A stretch of 64,000 nt of DNA from Hermatobates lingyangjiaoensis (GCA_026182355.1 JAPFBL010000239.1:62001-126000), one strand, 5' to 3'; positions 10,711-22,535 are shown, counted from the first letter of the stretch. Made by a program: numbers and translations. The notes: generated from the letters alone by a model not told the origin.

Positions 10711-11149
10711 CTGTACCCATATATACATATACAGTCGTCATAAAAGGAAAGAAAAGATCTTTTAAAACAAAAATGTATAATTCAAATAAAAAAAAATTAA
10801 ATTAATTTAACTGGTTATGCAAAAAAAATAATAAATTTTTAACTGCATTAAAAAAATAGTTTTGAAAAATTTCAAATAAATTTATTCCCAGTTTGCAAAT
10901 ATTACAGTTCAATATCCGTTTGAAAACAGTATTAAAGAAATAAAATATCAAAACAATTACCACTTTAAAACTGATTTTGGTATCAAATTTCAGGTTTTTG
11001 TAAGGTTTTAACTTTTTTAATTTTTTTCCTATTTTCTATTTTTACACCCTCAAAATGCCACCTCCTGGCGCTCCTCCCCCCCCCCCCCCCCTTTGCTACC
11101 CCACCGACTCTTACCCCAGTCAAGTCCACTCCTTGATTCTATCATTCTT
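10711..11149. other. AT-rich stretch with a C homopolymer
   Basis: Poly-A/T rich sequence followed by a run of about 16 C at 11076-11091. No gene is seen. Confidence 0.55.
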
Positions 11150-11160
11150 CACTTACTCTA

Positions 11161-11477
11161 TTTTTTGTTTGTTTGTTTACCGGTCCCCTAGCGGGTGATA
11201 ACTTCAGACGTTTACCGGCTTTTTGTTTGATCGGTGATTCTACAGATTCTACTTTGGGAGTCCTAAATTTTTCCTAACTCAAGTGCATTTCGAGTTGGGA
11301 CCTTTAATGAGTATCTCACATCGTACAGGCTCGGGACAGAAGGCTTGACATCCTCTCCAAGGGACGACGTACGTACTCCCGCGTGAATAAATCGACGTCC
11401 AGGTGGAGATCGAACCCTGGACCTACCAATTCAATTCAGAAACGAGTACGTTAACCACTGAGCTAACCTGGTCCTCT
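11161..11477 (-). mobile_element. tRNA-derived SINE, tail type 1, 11-bp TSD
   Basis: On the minus strand the tRNA-like head (CCAGGTTAGCTCAGTGGTTA) and the B box (GGGTTCGATCTCC) are intact. The body ends in the type 1 tail with ATCAAACAAAAAGCCGGTAA and a CCGCTAGGGGA block, followed by a CAAA-rich end. Direct repeats CACTTACTCTA and CATTTACTCTA lie at 11150-11160 and 11478-11488. Confidence 0.92.
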
Positions 11478-11488
11478 CATTTACTCTA

Positions 11489-11922
11489 ACTCGAGGACGC
11501 CTTCTTATTAGAGAGTCATCGGACCCCTGATTCCGTATTCTTTTCATTAGTAATACTGCAATTATACTTAGAAACAAACTTCGATAAGTATAATATATTT
11601 AAAAGATGAAACTGATAGACAGAGAGAGTGATAGACTTCGGCCTTGTAAAGACGTCTCCACTTTGCCTGGTGATATCACCCACTGACCTTGCCTCAGGCA
11701 AGCCCAGTCTTGCAAATTATCCCAACCTAATGCGATGAATATTGATTTTGTTTTTACCTGTATCCATGTCGAAGAGGTCGCAACAGAAGAAATACCGTTC
11801 ACCAAATAACTTACATGCTGTACTCGTACAAAAAACGCTTATTTTACGGAAATACAAACAATATGAGAAAGTCGAATATTTATTCCTTAAATATAATTTT
11901 TGTTGTTTTTGAGGATTGAGGT
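11489..11922. other. No feature recognised
   Basis: Unique-looking sequence. The short minus-strand frames here have no recognisable similarity. Confidence 0.5.
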
Positions 11923-12447
11923 TTATGATTGAAACTACTTCTCTCACCGACGTTTCGACATATATTTATTTCATCTTCAGGACTACAATACTTTATTTAC
12001 AATTATTACCATTACTACTACAATGTTGGATATTGTTTACACTTTAATTTTTTTTACATGAAGGGGAATAGAGAGGTAGTGGTCGATAAATCTGGTATCA
12101 CAACTATGGATTTTAACATTGATATATGTACATATATTATTATTGCTTTTACATTATTTCAAAAGTATAGGGATCGTCATGATGTAAATTCAGAATTTAC
12201 ATTATTCTGAACTAATGTAAAAGCAATTTAAAAAAAATGCATATATATCAATGTTAAAATCCATATATGTGATATCAGGTTTATCGAGCAGTACCTCTCT
12301 ATTACGATTCAAGTAAAAAATTTAAAATATAAAGAATATCCAATATTGTAGTAGTAATAGTGCTAATTCTAAAAAAAAAGTTTGTATCCCTGAAGATGAC
12401 GTAAATATATGACGAAACGTCGGTGAGAGAAGTAGTTTCAATCATAA
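11923..12447. mobile_element. 525-bp palindrome of two PLE-like terminal repeats (family 5)
   Basis: Two ~260-bp arms face each other with the centre near 12185-12192. The outer ends read TTATGATTGAAACTACTTCT and its complement. The right arm has CTGAAGA at 12390-12396, then T, a weak stem (GACGTAAATATATGAC) and GAAA at 12414-12417, followed by CGTCGGTGAG. The left arm carries the same box on the minus strand at 11950-11980. Combining the two arm variants gives a 6-bp stem. Arms differ by small indels and substitutions, so the duplication is not very recent. Confidence 0.85.
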
Positions 12448-12554
12448 GACCCCCAACTTACATCAATAAAAAATTATATCATTTGAATATTGGGTTAAGA
12501 AAAGAAATCAAAATGAATATTTCTATAAAGCTGTAATGTTTTTGCTTGTTATTG

Positions 12555-12727
12555 TAGAGTAGGTCCCCCCGATGTGGAATCAACGCGGCAGTTTGATGTT
12601 TTCAGGGCTGGCGCAAGGGGTACAAAGCTGGTCAACGACCTCGCAACCCTACCTCTGCTGAATTACGAAGTGTCTACTCGGGGAAAGGAAGTCACAAAGT
12701 TCTGTATGCAGACTGTGTAGTCTGCAC
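12555..12727 (+). repeat. Dispersed repeat family E, copy 1
   Basis: The block from CCGATGTGGAATCAACG through GACCTCGCAACCCTAC and GGGGAAAGGAAGTCACA is repeated in reverse orientation at 35195-35365 with about 75-80 percent identity. It is GC-richer than its surroundings and could be a fragment of coding or 3-prime TE sequence. I cannot assign a class. Confidence 0.65.
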
Positions 12728-13284
12728 GATGTATTTAGTTTCTCTTTCAAAATCATAATTGCAAATATGAATCACTGTTTATATTCACTAAGGTTAAGGC
12801 GTAGAGTAACTATCACATAATCACCACCACCTCTACGGAGAAAACTTCAACACTTCTTGAACAAACAGTACCAAACATATAAGAATATCATTACTTATGA
12901 AAACGAAGTCTGTATGGTGTATTCAGCTATCCGTGGTGTGGTTGGTAAAGCAAATGTGTATTTTGAACAACCTAACCTGGCATCATCCTCTGTAACCTTG
13001 ACAAAAAGAGAGTTCTTTTCAATCGCCCATTCTAGAGCAGTACGGAACACTACTTCTAGAATGGGCGCAAAGAAAACCTGGGCTCAAAAGACGTTGTAAT
13101 TTCATAAAACTGTTTTTAATAAGAAATATTGTTTTCCGTTACACTTACTGTGTTTCTTGTTTATTTGTGCTAAAATGATTGTAGAGAGGGTTGCACAAAT
13201 CTTAATTTTTAACTTTCATTTTATAAATAAATTATATAACCAATAGAATTATTTATCCTCTGGCTTATGACACCCTGTGTAAAA
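12728..13284. other. Mostly unannotated, with one perfect 12-bp inverted repeat
   Basis: GCCCATTCTAGA at 13025-13036 is the exact complement of TCTAGAATGGGC at 13055-13066, with an 18-base loop. Nothing else is recognised; the 80-codon plus frame at 12857-13099 spans the hairpin and looks fortuitous. Confidence 0.6.
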
Positions 13285-13662
13285 GCTGTTGTTTGTTGTT
13301 GTCTTCCGAACTTCGCACTTATAAGGCTTTCTCCTGTTGTGCTGTTCTAGAGACCGACAGTGTCGCTCATTTATTATTTGCTAACCATTTTTTAGGGATG
13401 GGCGAGACACATTACCTGTTGATTTCTACATTAGGAGCCCTACATTTTGCCTAATTCAAGAGTATTTAGAGTAGGGATCTTTAACGATTACATGGCATCG
13501 TTCAGGCTCGGGACCGACAGTGTATTATCCTCTCTGAAGGAAGTCACGCTCAGATTTATTCACCTTCCACGTGAATGAATCGAGGACCAGGTGGGAATCA
13601 AACTACGGACCTACCAGTTCAGAGGCCAGCACGTTAACCACTAAGCTAACCTGGGCGCCAGA
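13285..13662 (-). mobile_element. tRNA-derived SINE, tail type 2, perfect 10-bp TSD
   Basis: The minus-strand head reads CCAGGTTAGCTTAGTGGTTA and the B box is degraded. The body is complete and the tail carries the AGAACAGCAC block of type 2. CTGTGTAAAA lies immediately outside both ends, at 13275-13284 and 13663-13672. This copy is among the longest in the window. Confidence 0.92.
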
Positions 13663-13672
13663 CTGTGTAAAA

Positions 13673-14654
13673 TTAGCTCACACTAGAAGTTGGAAACACA
13701 ACCTAACATATAAAGATAAACATCAGTGGAAACTTGCAAATTGTTATTGGTATCCATTCAACGCTTAGTCAGTGAAGCTTGTTTGATGATTCGTGACCTA
13801 GTTTTTTCATGGAATAACATAAAAGGGCACCAGGCTATGACTCATCGCAAGCATTTGCTTCCCAGTCTAGCATGTCCACTAGCAATCGTCCACCACCAAT
13901 GGGTCAAATGACAATCAAAACGACTTTCAATTGTCATTACAACAAAAGCCCATATTGAGTCCTGGCAATCGAGAACTTACTGTCAAACAGGGTGAAGACC
14001 ACACCGGACCCTCTGGTGTTAATACTAAGACAAAGAACTGAAAAGTAACATGTACAGTAATGACCTGCATATGATAAGAAATCATCACAATGTCCACAGA
14101 AAAATGAAAGATTCTAAGACATTTCACTGTTTTATCGTAATGAGTAATAGAAAAACTTCAGAACTCCTTCAATTTTGCTGTTAATATTCATGATTCAAGT
14201 GTCTTTATTGTCATATTTCTGCATATAAAATTTTTAACAAACCTCATTTCTTTGAGGACACATTAACCTCGAAAGCACTTAGAACATTTCCCTATTCATT
14301 TACTAATTTTAGTAACAATCACCTTGATTATAGGGCTATGTGAGTTTACTGCGATACTTCAACATACGAGTATATACGTCAAAGTCTAAAACACAGCAGA
14401 CATTCAGAAAGAGCGACTAACATCTTTCAAGCAAAACAAGTAGTCATCGACATACCCTCACTCATATTCAGTGACGTTTTGAATGAACCCGACTAAGACA
14501 ACTTGTTTATACTGAAAGATTCAAAATTTTATACTTCTGTCTAAAAGAAATCAACTTTTATTTTATTTATAAACTTTTGTTGTCGGTTTTGCATATACTT
14601 TAATTTATATGAATGTATGAACAGCACATTATAGACACTGTAAAAATACATTAT
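13673..14654. other. No feature recognised
   Basis: About 1 kb of unique-looking AT-rich sequence without a convincing exon, RNA gene or repeat. Confidence 0.5.
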
Positions 14655-14765
14655 AGACCTGGTCTATTGTCCTTTCCTGCACTTTACACCTTTTAAAATA
14701 CTTCTCTACCCTCCTACACCTCTCAAATTCTACATCTTTGGTTTCAGTTGAGATGTGACTATGAT
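14655..14765 (+). mobile_element. PLE family B terminal repeat, internal fragment
   Basis: The segment from CTATTGTCCTTTCCTGCACT through TTTACACCTTTTAAAATAC and the TTTCAGTTG block matches the inner part of the repeat at 30600-30725. The terminal part is absent. Confidence 0.7.
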
Positions 14766-14907
14766 GAATACCGCATGTCATGGTTAAAAGGTGTTAGTCT
14801 TTTTTTCAATTTTTATTATTTATATAAACATTGTTGACATATAAACAATGTAAGCATTGTTCATATATATATATATAAAGCTTTCACATAAACACGTGAA
14901 ATAACAA

Positions 14908-15097
14908 TCAATGATCAAACCACAATAAGAAATGGGAAAACAAGAAATTAAAATACCACTCTTCCCTCCCACTCTTCTCAACTCCTCACCAGATGTTTTC
15001 TGCATCTAGTGTTCAGTTGGGTTTTTGACTCTGACGAAGACCGCTTGTTACGGTTGAAAGATCTTAGTCTTGTTTTCCAATTTCTTATTGTGGTTTG

Positions 15098-15140
<43 letters not shown>
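14908..15140. mobile_element. PLE family B terminal repeat pair next to (TA)n
   Basis: A minus-oriented outer end (ATGATCAAACCACAATAAG at 14911) faces a longer plus-oriented copy whose CTGACGA box lies near 15030 and whose end is TTATTGTGGTTTGATCAT at 15098. The right end runs directly into a (TA)n tract at 15099-15140. The left arm is shortened, so the palindrome is incomplete. Confidence 0.75.
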
Positions 15141-15145
<5 letters not shown>

Positions 15146-15174
15146 TATAAGTTGGGAGCAATCTTCTTGGAGGC

Positions 15175-15584
15175 ATATTTTGTTGAAATGTACAGCAGCT
15201 TCGGTATTAACGACTTTCAAACTAAGCTGTTCCAGTCTCCTGACAGTCTTACGAATATTAGGTGGTAATTCTCAAATGAGTTGTCCAAAGGACATTGAGA
15301 CACTTTTTTGAAACACTTTAATAGATATCAACAATTTAAATACAATTGAAAAGCTAGTATATAATGGTCTTGTAAGTTATGTAATATTCTTTACATGTGA
15401 TGTTAGTTTTCAATTGTATTTAAATTGTTGATATCTATTAAAGTGTTTCAAAAAAGTGTCTCAATGTCCTTTGGACAACTTATATGGGAATTACCACCTT
15501 ATATTCGTAAGACTCTCAGGAGACTGGAACAGTTTAGTTTGAAAGTCGTTAATACCGAAGCTGCGGTACATTTCAACAAAATAT
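15175..15584. repeat. 410-bp palindrome, possibly two LINE 3-prime fragments
   Basis: The left arm from TTTTGTTGAAATGTACAGCA and the right arm ending TGTACATTTCAACAAAAT-like are complementary over nearly their whole length, with a short unpaired centre near 15350-15400. The plus frame at 15425-15584 reads a segment ending in LIWELPPYIRK. This recalls the WNxLPxxIR motif common near the C-terminus of LINE-type ORF2 proteins, but the match is short. Confidence 0.7.
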
Positions 15585-15708
15585 ATATACCATATATATG
15601 TAAACATTTGTTTACACATAATGTAAGTACAACATATTTGTAAAACCACACTATGATATTATGAAATGGGGGTAGGATATTTTTCACACCAGTAAAAGTT
15701 ATACTGAA

Positions 15709-16085
15709 GTTAGGTTAGGTTAGATTGTAGTGGCCGTTCCAAAAGAGAAGGCACATAGTTCTAAAGTCGGCCCCTTGTGATACCACAAAAAGAAAAAGGG
15801 TTATTCTCCTCCGTCACCGGTCGCCCGAAAGAACAAGGAATTTAGTTAGACCCCTGATATCAGTGGATGCTAAGTTCTCAGTATTATCTCCTAATTTGCC
15901 TTCCTTCTTTAAGCCTGACCAGGGCATTGGCAAAGAAAGTCAGGAACCGACTCTTCCTTTTCCTCGCTTTGACAAGCTCAGCAAATATCACTTGGCTCCA
16001 GACCCAACATGGCAGCATGATTTCCTATTAGCCAATGTCCAGTGCAAACACCAATCACATTATCTAGAATCAGAATGATAAACAA
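15709..16085 (-). mobile_element. LINE 3-prime end: ORF2 C-terminus and tail, copy 1
   Basis: Read on the minus strand, the sequence encodes TGHWLIGNHAAMLGLEPSD, then C-stop-ACQ and EEKEESVPDFLCQCPG. This is the arrangement TGH.LIG..A..LGL...C..C...EE-E....LC.CP, found at the C-terminal zinc-knuckle-like end of R1/I/Jockey-type LINE ORF2 proteins just after the RNase H region. Several stop codons interrupt it. The non-coding tail contains GTGGTATCACAAGGGGCC and GGCCACTACAATCTAACC, and it ends in a CCTAA-like tract at 15709. The partner copy is at 42871-43345. The clade is inferred from the motif only. Confidence 0.82.
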
Positions 16086-16930
16086 AATAACGCTGGCGAG
16101 TTCGTCATTGCCAAAATAGCAGCGTAGTCACAGCTTAAGAAACTCGTTGGAATGTGATACCACAGTGTTGACTGTAGCCTTAGAAAAGACTTCCTGTAAA
16201 CCTGTTTGCTATCCAAAGCAGCCCTTCGGCCTAGGGCTTCCTTCCCTTCAGTAGCAATCTCAGGAGGAAGAAACATCGCTCCATGATTCACTTCTTCCAC
16301 CACTACTCCTGCACGGATTATTTAAGAAAAAAAAAGAAAACAGAAGTCAACTTATCAGGAGGAGTGTTCCATTAATTAGTATAGTATTATACTAGTAGTA
16401 TTAGTATTTAGTATTATAATTGTTATATTAATATAATTATTAGTATTGGGTATTATAATTTATTATATATTCTTAGAAAAGATTTTATCAATTAAGTTAC
16501 TAGACTGTACTAAAGGGGAAAAGCTCGGTGAGGGAGACTAAATCTTACGGCAACCCCAGAAATGTATCCCCTGGGAGCAATGGCCTAATATAGAATTTTT
16601 CATACATTCAATCATCCACAACTTTATTTATAGTCCTGGAATATTTCCTAAAACTGAATGATATTTAAGAAAAAATACTATATAAAAAAAATTTGAAAAA
16701 ATTCCATGTCGTGATTAAGACAGATTTCTGAAAGAGGACAACTTTTGAAGTCTTCTGAGTCCACTTCTAAAATTATCCATGATGGGTATATACATATCTG
16801 GATTCATTTGCCATAATTAATTTTTTTTATTCTTTTTTAGTTCACTTGCTCACTGAGAATGAGTTGACGGACGGCCTTAGAGCATTGTTTCCAAATTATT
16901 TTCACTGTGCTAAATTAATCCACCCATTAC
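16086..16930. other. No certain feature
   Basis: A minus frame at 16070-16303 continues upstream of the LINE end but has no recognisable motif. The rest is AT-rich with TAGTATTA-like runs near 16380-16450. Confidence 0.45.
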
Positions 16931-17150
16931 ATATATATATATATATATCAATGATCAAACCACAATAAGAAATGGGAAAACAAGACTAAGATGAACTAAG
17001 ACTGAGTCAGTTGGGTTTTTGACTCTGACGAAGACCGCTTGTTACAGTTGAAAGATCTTAGTCTTGTTTTCCCATTTCTTATTGTGGTTTGATCATTGAT
17101 TGTTATTTCACGTGTTTATGTGAAATCTTTTTATATATATATATATAACA
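16931..17150. mobile_element. PLE family B terminal repeat pair between (TA)n tracts
   Basis: A shortened minus-oriented end (ATGATCAAACCACAATAAG at 16951) faces a full plus-oriented end with CTGACGA near 17025 and GAAA near 17050. The plus-oriented copy runs through GATTGTTATTTCACGTG to 17133. TA runs lie on both sides, at 16931-16948 and 17137-17148, so the element appears to sit inside a TA microsatellite. Confidence 0.78.
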
Positions 17151-17681
17151 GAAACTCACTACTATATTTCTATGGCTTCGTCAACTTTTTATTTAAATGA
17201 TAAATGGCACATGACATGAAATTAATAATATATCTATTATGTTATTTCACTTATCGCAAATAACGTGATATCATATGCATTTAATATATACGAATTCCTT
17301 AATATATTTTAGTATCTTTTTCGAAGGTTTCTATATTGATCAAGAAGTATTTCATACCAACATAATTCTCTAACCACCCCTACCGTTGTATTTGTAGGTA
17401 TTGGTGCTTAAATAAAAATAAAACATAGTTTTATTTAAAATCGAGAAATAAAATATTTCACATCAAACAAGAAAAAACTGATTGTGTAGAATGAATCTTC
17501 TGGGTATCATATCAAGGCAAAAGCAGTAAGTTTGAAAATCACTTGTTTCAGGTGTCTCAGAAGAACCAACTGTTACATAAAACAAAAAACCACTATTCAC
17601 GTGAAATCATCACGACTCAAGTTTACTGGCTACATTTTTTCAAGACAATTTATTAAATTTTTTTCGCAATTGAATGAATAA
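17151..17681. other. No feature recognised
   Basis: AT-rich unique-looking sequence. Confidence 0.5.
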
Positions 17682-17694
17682 TGATAGAGATGTA

Positions 17695-17960
17695 TTTTTT
17701 TTTATTGTTTAAACCGATCCCTAGTGGTGATAATGTCAGCTGTTTACCGGCTTTTTGTTTGATCGGTGATTCTACATTGGGAGTCCTAATTTGCCTAAGT
17801 CAAGTGGAATTCGAGTAGGGATCTTTGTAACAAGTAATTGACTTCGTACAGGCTCTGGACCGACAGCTTAACGTCTTCTTCTTCGAGGGCCAAGTGGGGA
17901 TCGAACTTTGGACTACCAGCCCAGAGACGAGTACGTTAGCCATTAAGCTAACCTGGTCCC
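17695..17960 (-). mobile_element. tRNA-derived SINE, tail type 1, 13-bp TSD
   Basis: The minus-strand head has CCAGGTTAGCTTAATGGCTA and the B box AGTTCGATCCCC. The body has lost the GATTTATTCAC block present in other copies, which makes the element short. The tail is type 1. Direct repeats TGATAGAGATGTA and TGAAAGAGATGTA lie at 17682-17694 and 17961-17973. Confidence 0.9.
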
Positions 17961-17973
17961 TGAAAGAGATGTA

Positions 17974-18773
17974 ACATTCACTCTATACGAAAACAAAGGC
18001 ATTATCATTTCAAGAAATAATACGATGGGGATAAAGTTAGTAAAAGAAGAGTACCTATGCAAATTCACATTCATCTTATTTCGATCAAATTCTGAGCCCC
18101 AGGTATTGAATACTTTTTGGAAATACAGATTGATTTATAAATTATTAAGACTGAGCCTGTAATTTAAACTATAAAGAGAGTTCTGTTCAAAAAACTATAT
18201 CTCTGTAACATTTCGATTTGAACATACAAACTAAATTCTGTCACACATTCTAAAGTAGTATGCTATCAAGACGTTGAACTTTGCTGGGTCGCCTATAAAT
18301 CAGAGGATATCAGGTTGTCAAAGGTAGTTTGATAACTCTGAGTGTCGCAGTACCACTTCTATTATTACGTCTACTACTTTATCGGAAGTTTGGTCCCCGA
18401 ATAACTTATCGCACACCTGGCGATTACATACATTTTTACTTTTTTTTCAATTAAAGTTTAGTAATCATGAAAAAATTTCACGTCGTGATTTGAACAGATT
18501 TACAACTTTTGAAGTACTCTGAGTCCAATTATAAAGTTTTCCATTATGGATATAAATATATATTTTGGAATCGATATGAATCCCTCCAAAGGCTGATAAC
18601 AACTGGCTTGCGTTCAAAAAGAAGCACTCAAACAGTGTAACCAACTTTTGGAGGAAGGGGAGAAAAGGATGACAAAAAAATAAAAGCCAAATACAAATTA
18701 ACTAAATGAAAGCAGTTAACTAAAAATACAATTAAAAACTATTAATAATTTGTAAAAGCCAAACTGAAAATAA
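17974..18773. other. No feature recognised
   Basis: AT-rich sequence. A few blocks, such as AAAATTTCACGTCGTGATT near 18473, recur weakly near 16700 (CCATGTCGTGATTAAGACAG) together with the following ACTTTTGAAGT part. This suggests an old dispersed repeat that I cannot delimit. Confidence 0.45.
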
Positions 18774-19611
18774 AAAATCTGGAGTGGCCTACACTCAACT
18801 TTACTATAAGTAACTTATATCAAATTTCTTGAGTATATAACACATAACGTCTCATTTAAGCATAACTTAAAACATCTAAATGAATATGATTATTAGTCTT
18901 TCATTCCTGAGGTAGTAAAGATAGTGATTGAAGGAGATATCAATATATAACCTTAATTTTGTACATCACACAGCTGATGCAAATAATGATTGCACAACTA
19001 ATGATTTAAATTCATTAGTATAACTACAGCAGTAATAACATTTTTGAAAAACCAATGTGAACATTTCTTGAAACGAAATATTCTCCTACAAGAGAACATG
19101 GCTTTTGTTCAAATAGCCAGTGGATTTCTTACATCTTTTACTTGACATCCTTCTACATTGAATATTAAAGTAAAATTTTCAAATTTAAAAAAGGAAAATA
19201 CCCTTATTTGCCCTGTTTATTGATGTTTATGATGAAAAACATCATAAACAGCGAAGAAAATGTTGTTTTAAGGTGATTTATAATTAAAGATGTACGATAA
19301 TTACATTTATTAATATCTAAACGAAAGATTTCAATTTTGAATTATCTTTTATATTTTGGTTTTTTCATAGAATTATTATACTGGAAATTTTATGGCTTCT
19401 TAGTATTTAATAAGATCATTTTCCTCTTCCCCTTTGTCAAATAACATATATACAATTTTTTTCTGAGTGAGCGTTATCATCTTCCTGCACAATATTATTC
19501 CCCTTACATCACATATAAGTCAATACACTATTCAAATTGTTCCTTTATAAATATCAATTTTATCTCAGTGGATTTGCTCAAAAAATTTCTAAGTCAATGT
19601 AAACAATGTAA
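18774..19611 (+). repeat. Repeat family C, full unit of ~838 bp
   Basis: The unit starts CTGGAGTGGCCTACACTCAA and passes through GCACAACTAATGATTTAAAT, TAACTACAGCAGTAATAACA, AGAATTATTATACTGG and CCCTTTGTCAAATAAC. It ends TCAATGTAAACAATGT just before a second CTGGAGTGGCC start. Homologous units occur at 19612, 21285 and 47395-48390. No coding frame, terminal inverted repeat or target duplication was found, so the class is unknown. Confidence 0.8.
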
Positions 19612-19960
19612 AAAAATCTGGAGTGGCCTGCACTCAACTTTACAATAAGTAAATATAATATCAAACCTCTTGGGTAGATAATGTACCATGTAGACATAAT
19701 ATAAATGTCTAAATGAGAGATGTTTATTACTCTTTCATTCATGTAGGTAGTACAGATACTGATTGATTCACTTATCAATATATGCCCTCATTTTCGCATA
19801 TCACATATTGATGCATATAATATCATCTGCATTACCACAGCAGTAATAACACTTTTGTAAAGTCAAAGTGACGATATCGTGTTACGAAATAATCTGTTAC
19901 AGAAGAAAATGACTTTTGTTACTATAGCCAATGGATATCCAAGACCAACGAATATTCTAT
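19612..19960 (+). repeat. Repeat family C, truncated unit in tandem
   Basis: It starts with CTGGAGTGGCCTGCACTCAA immediately after the previous unit. It keeps the 5-prime third of the family, including TTTCATTC-GTAGTA and AGTAATAACAC, and then departs near 19930. Confidence 0.78.
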
Positions 19961-20384
19961 GCACGTCAGTGCACGTCGTAATTAGCAGTCCTCGACCAGA
20001 GAACCACTACTGCTAAATTCTCATCCTGCATTTTTTGTTAAGGTCAGAAATCATTGTTAAGGACGGGGATGGGACGTCAGTCTGTCAGGACGTCCTTCAC
20101 GAATATGGAAGGAGTCACATTCGTGGTCGTATGGTCTTGCGGCTTTGCATTGTCTGAGGTATTGTATAACGTGAAGTCATTAGGTAGTCATATTTAGCTG
20201 AGGACCTGATTCTGAAAAAGTCTGTCATCTAATCACCTTAGAATCAGCTTAAATTAGTATCTGTTTAGTAAAATAAAACTAAGGAGTCCATTCCTCTTAA
20301 TTCAATATTACTCAAAGATCATAAGATTCATAAACACAAAAAAGTCAACAACCAGTAGCTTTTCACACCATACATAACATAAGT
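19961..20384. other. No feature recognised
   Basis: Slightly more GC-rich than its surroundings near 20050-20170, but no motif is identified. Confidence 0.45.
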
Positions 20385-20480
20385 AACTTTTTCCTTTGTG
20401 CTATATTCGGTTATAACGCTGCTGTAAATAGATATTGAGAAAAAATATATCAGTAATTAACCAATTTTACATACTCAAAT
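20385..20480 (+). repeat. Repeat family C, short 3-prime fragment
   Basis: The GTTATAACGCTGCTGTAAAT block followed by TATTGAGAAAAAATATAT and AGTAATTAACCA matches 48320-48380. Confidence 0.6.
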
Positions 20481-21284
20481 CAAATTTAATATAACTTAAA
20501 AGTTGTATGAATGGAAAACATCAGAAAATATATGTTTGGTTAGGAAACACAGATAAACATATCCTTAATTTTGTAAATATAAGGTAATAAATTTAATCTA
20601 CTACTACTACTACTTTAAGAATTTAAATAATCTACTGTTAAGTATTTTTAATTGTTTTCACTATAACAAATTTAGTCTATAAGGCTCAAAATAACATAAC
20701 TTAACTAAAAATAAATTTATTCAATGCTTTATTATATGTATTAGTAGTAATTAATACTAATTAGGACTACTAATTAGTAATTAAGGACTAATTAATTATT
20801 TTGATATATTTGTATGAAAATAATTCCAGAGAAACATCACACATAAAAGTCGCTCTTCATTGTAGTAAATTACATCTTTCTACGAGGCAGTCCAAATATA
20901 ATAGTAAGTTTTTGTGAAATCTTTTATGTGTACTGTTTCTTTTGGTTTATCTAGTTTGTGGAATCGTTTTAATTACTAATATGAAAGAAATAATATTTAG
21001 TATTAGACTAATTAAGTAATCATTAAAGATACAAAAATAAGTTAAAATATGTACTTACTATTTGAAGTATTATTAAAAGAATTAACTGGTATACACAATA
21101 AACTATAGAGAGGTTAAAACAGTTAGAAAGCTTCCAGGAATAACGCGGAGGACTAAAACAGTAGGCATTAGCGCCTTTTTAGAATGACTTAGCTCTACCG
21201 GTGCACCAATCATATGCCGTCTAAACTATCTCATTTTAAAATAGTCCCCTTCTATCAGTGTTTCTTTTATAAATATTAACTAAA
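20481..21284. other. No feature recognised
   Basis: AT-rich sequence with TTAGTAATTA-type repetition near 20740-20800 and a short (CTA)n run near 20600. Confidence 0.5.
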
Positions 21285-21775
21285 CATACAATAGCCAGTG
21301 TGGATTTCTTACATCGTTTACTTGACATCCTTCTACACTGAATATTAAAGTAAAATTTTCAAATTTAAAACAGGAAAATACCCTTTTTTTCTCTGAAAAA
21401 CATCATAAACTGCGAAGAAAAAATGTTGTTTTAAGATGATTTATAATTAAAGATGTACGATAATTACATTTATTAATCTCTAAACGAAAGATTTCAATTT
21501 TGAATTACCTTTTACATTTTTGGTTGTTTATAGAATTATTATACTGGGAATTTTATGGCTTCTTAGTATTTAATAAGATCATTTTCCTTCCCCTTTGTCA
21601 AATAACATATATACGATTTTTTTCTGATGAGTGTTATTATTTTCCTGCACAATATTATTCCTCTTACATCTCATATAAATCAATAAACAATTTAAATTAT
21701 TCCTTTATAAATATCAATTTATCTCAGTGGAATCGCTCAAAAAATTTCTAAGTCAATGTAAACAATGTAAAAAAA
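21285..21775 (+). repeat. Repeat family C, 3-prime half
   Basis: Matches 19120-19611 closely: GGATTTCTTACATCGTTTAC, TTAAAGATGTACGATAATTA, AGAATTATTATACTGGGAAT, and the AGTCAATGTAAACAATGT end. The first half is absent. Confidence 0.8.
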
Positions 21776-22535
21776 TATAAAAAATTCGACAAGTATAGTA
21801 GGTAATCTCTCAGTCTAGGATAAACAAAGGGTTTTTATATCGTTATTGCTCTTTCCCGTAATTGAAACTTCATGATTTTTTTTTATGAATTGCTAATTTT
21901 TTGTTCCATTTTGGGTCAAATTTTCATTATTTTTTAATGAGCCATTTCGCGTCAAAAAAACATTTTCTGAAAACAGAAATCGTACTGTAACGCCCCTTTA
22001 GCGAATGTAATTTCGAAAAAAAATATCTCACCTCATTGTTCACATAATGTTCTATTTGTAGGCATAGTTTCACTTTGAGATTGAATTAAAAGTCAAAATT
22101 TTTACATTTTAGTGAAAAAAAAATATTTCCCGTTGTTTTAAAATTGTGAATATATTTTTCGTTTGTTCCATTTGTAACCTTAAAGATAATGTGAAAATTT
22201 CAAAACTCTAGGGTTATCAGTTTAAGAGAAATAAATGTCTTAAAAAAAACGGTTTTTGGCAAAAAAAGTGACTTTCCCATCATGCATAATTCTTCCCAAA
22301 CAATAGGGATCTTCTTCCCTATGAGGCCCATTTTTGTGTAAAATATCAACTTGATCCATCAAAGATTCTGGACCGTAGCGTGGTAACAGGCAATGCTAAC
22401 ACACTCACCCACCCACACACACACACAGACATCATCGTAAAAACCTCATAAAACGACTTCTGGGACCTCAAAACATGTAATTCCGTCAAAATCTCGAGAT
22501 CGAATTTTTTCACGATCACTATACTTTACTTATAG
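21776..22535. repeat. Unclassified repeat-like segment D with (CA)n
   Basis: The end of the segment contains a (CA)n run at 22410-22427, then GGGACCTCAAAACATGTAAT and CTCGAGATCGAATTTTTTCA. A related block, GGACCTCCAAACATGTAAAT preceded by another CA-rich run, occurs at 37965-38110. The short palindrome TTTACTTATAGTAAAGTAAA follows at 22524. This points to the 3-prime end of a dispersed element of unknown class. Confidence 0.45.
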
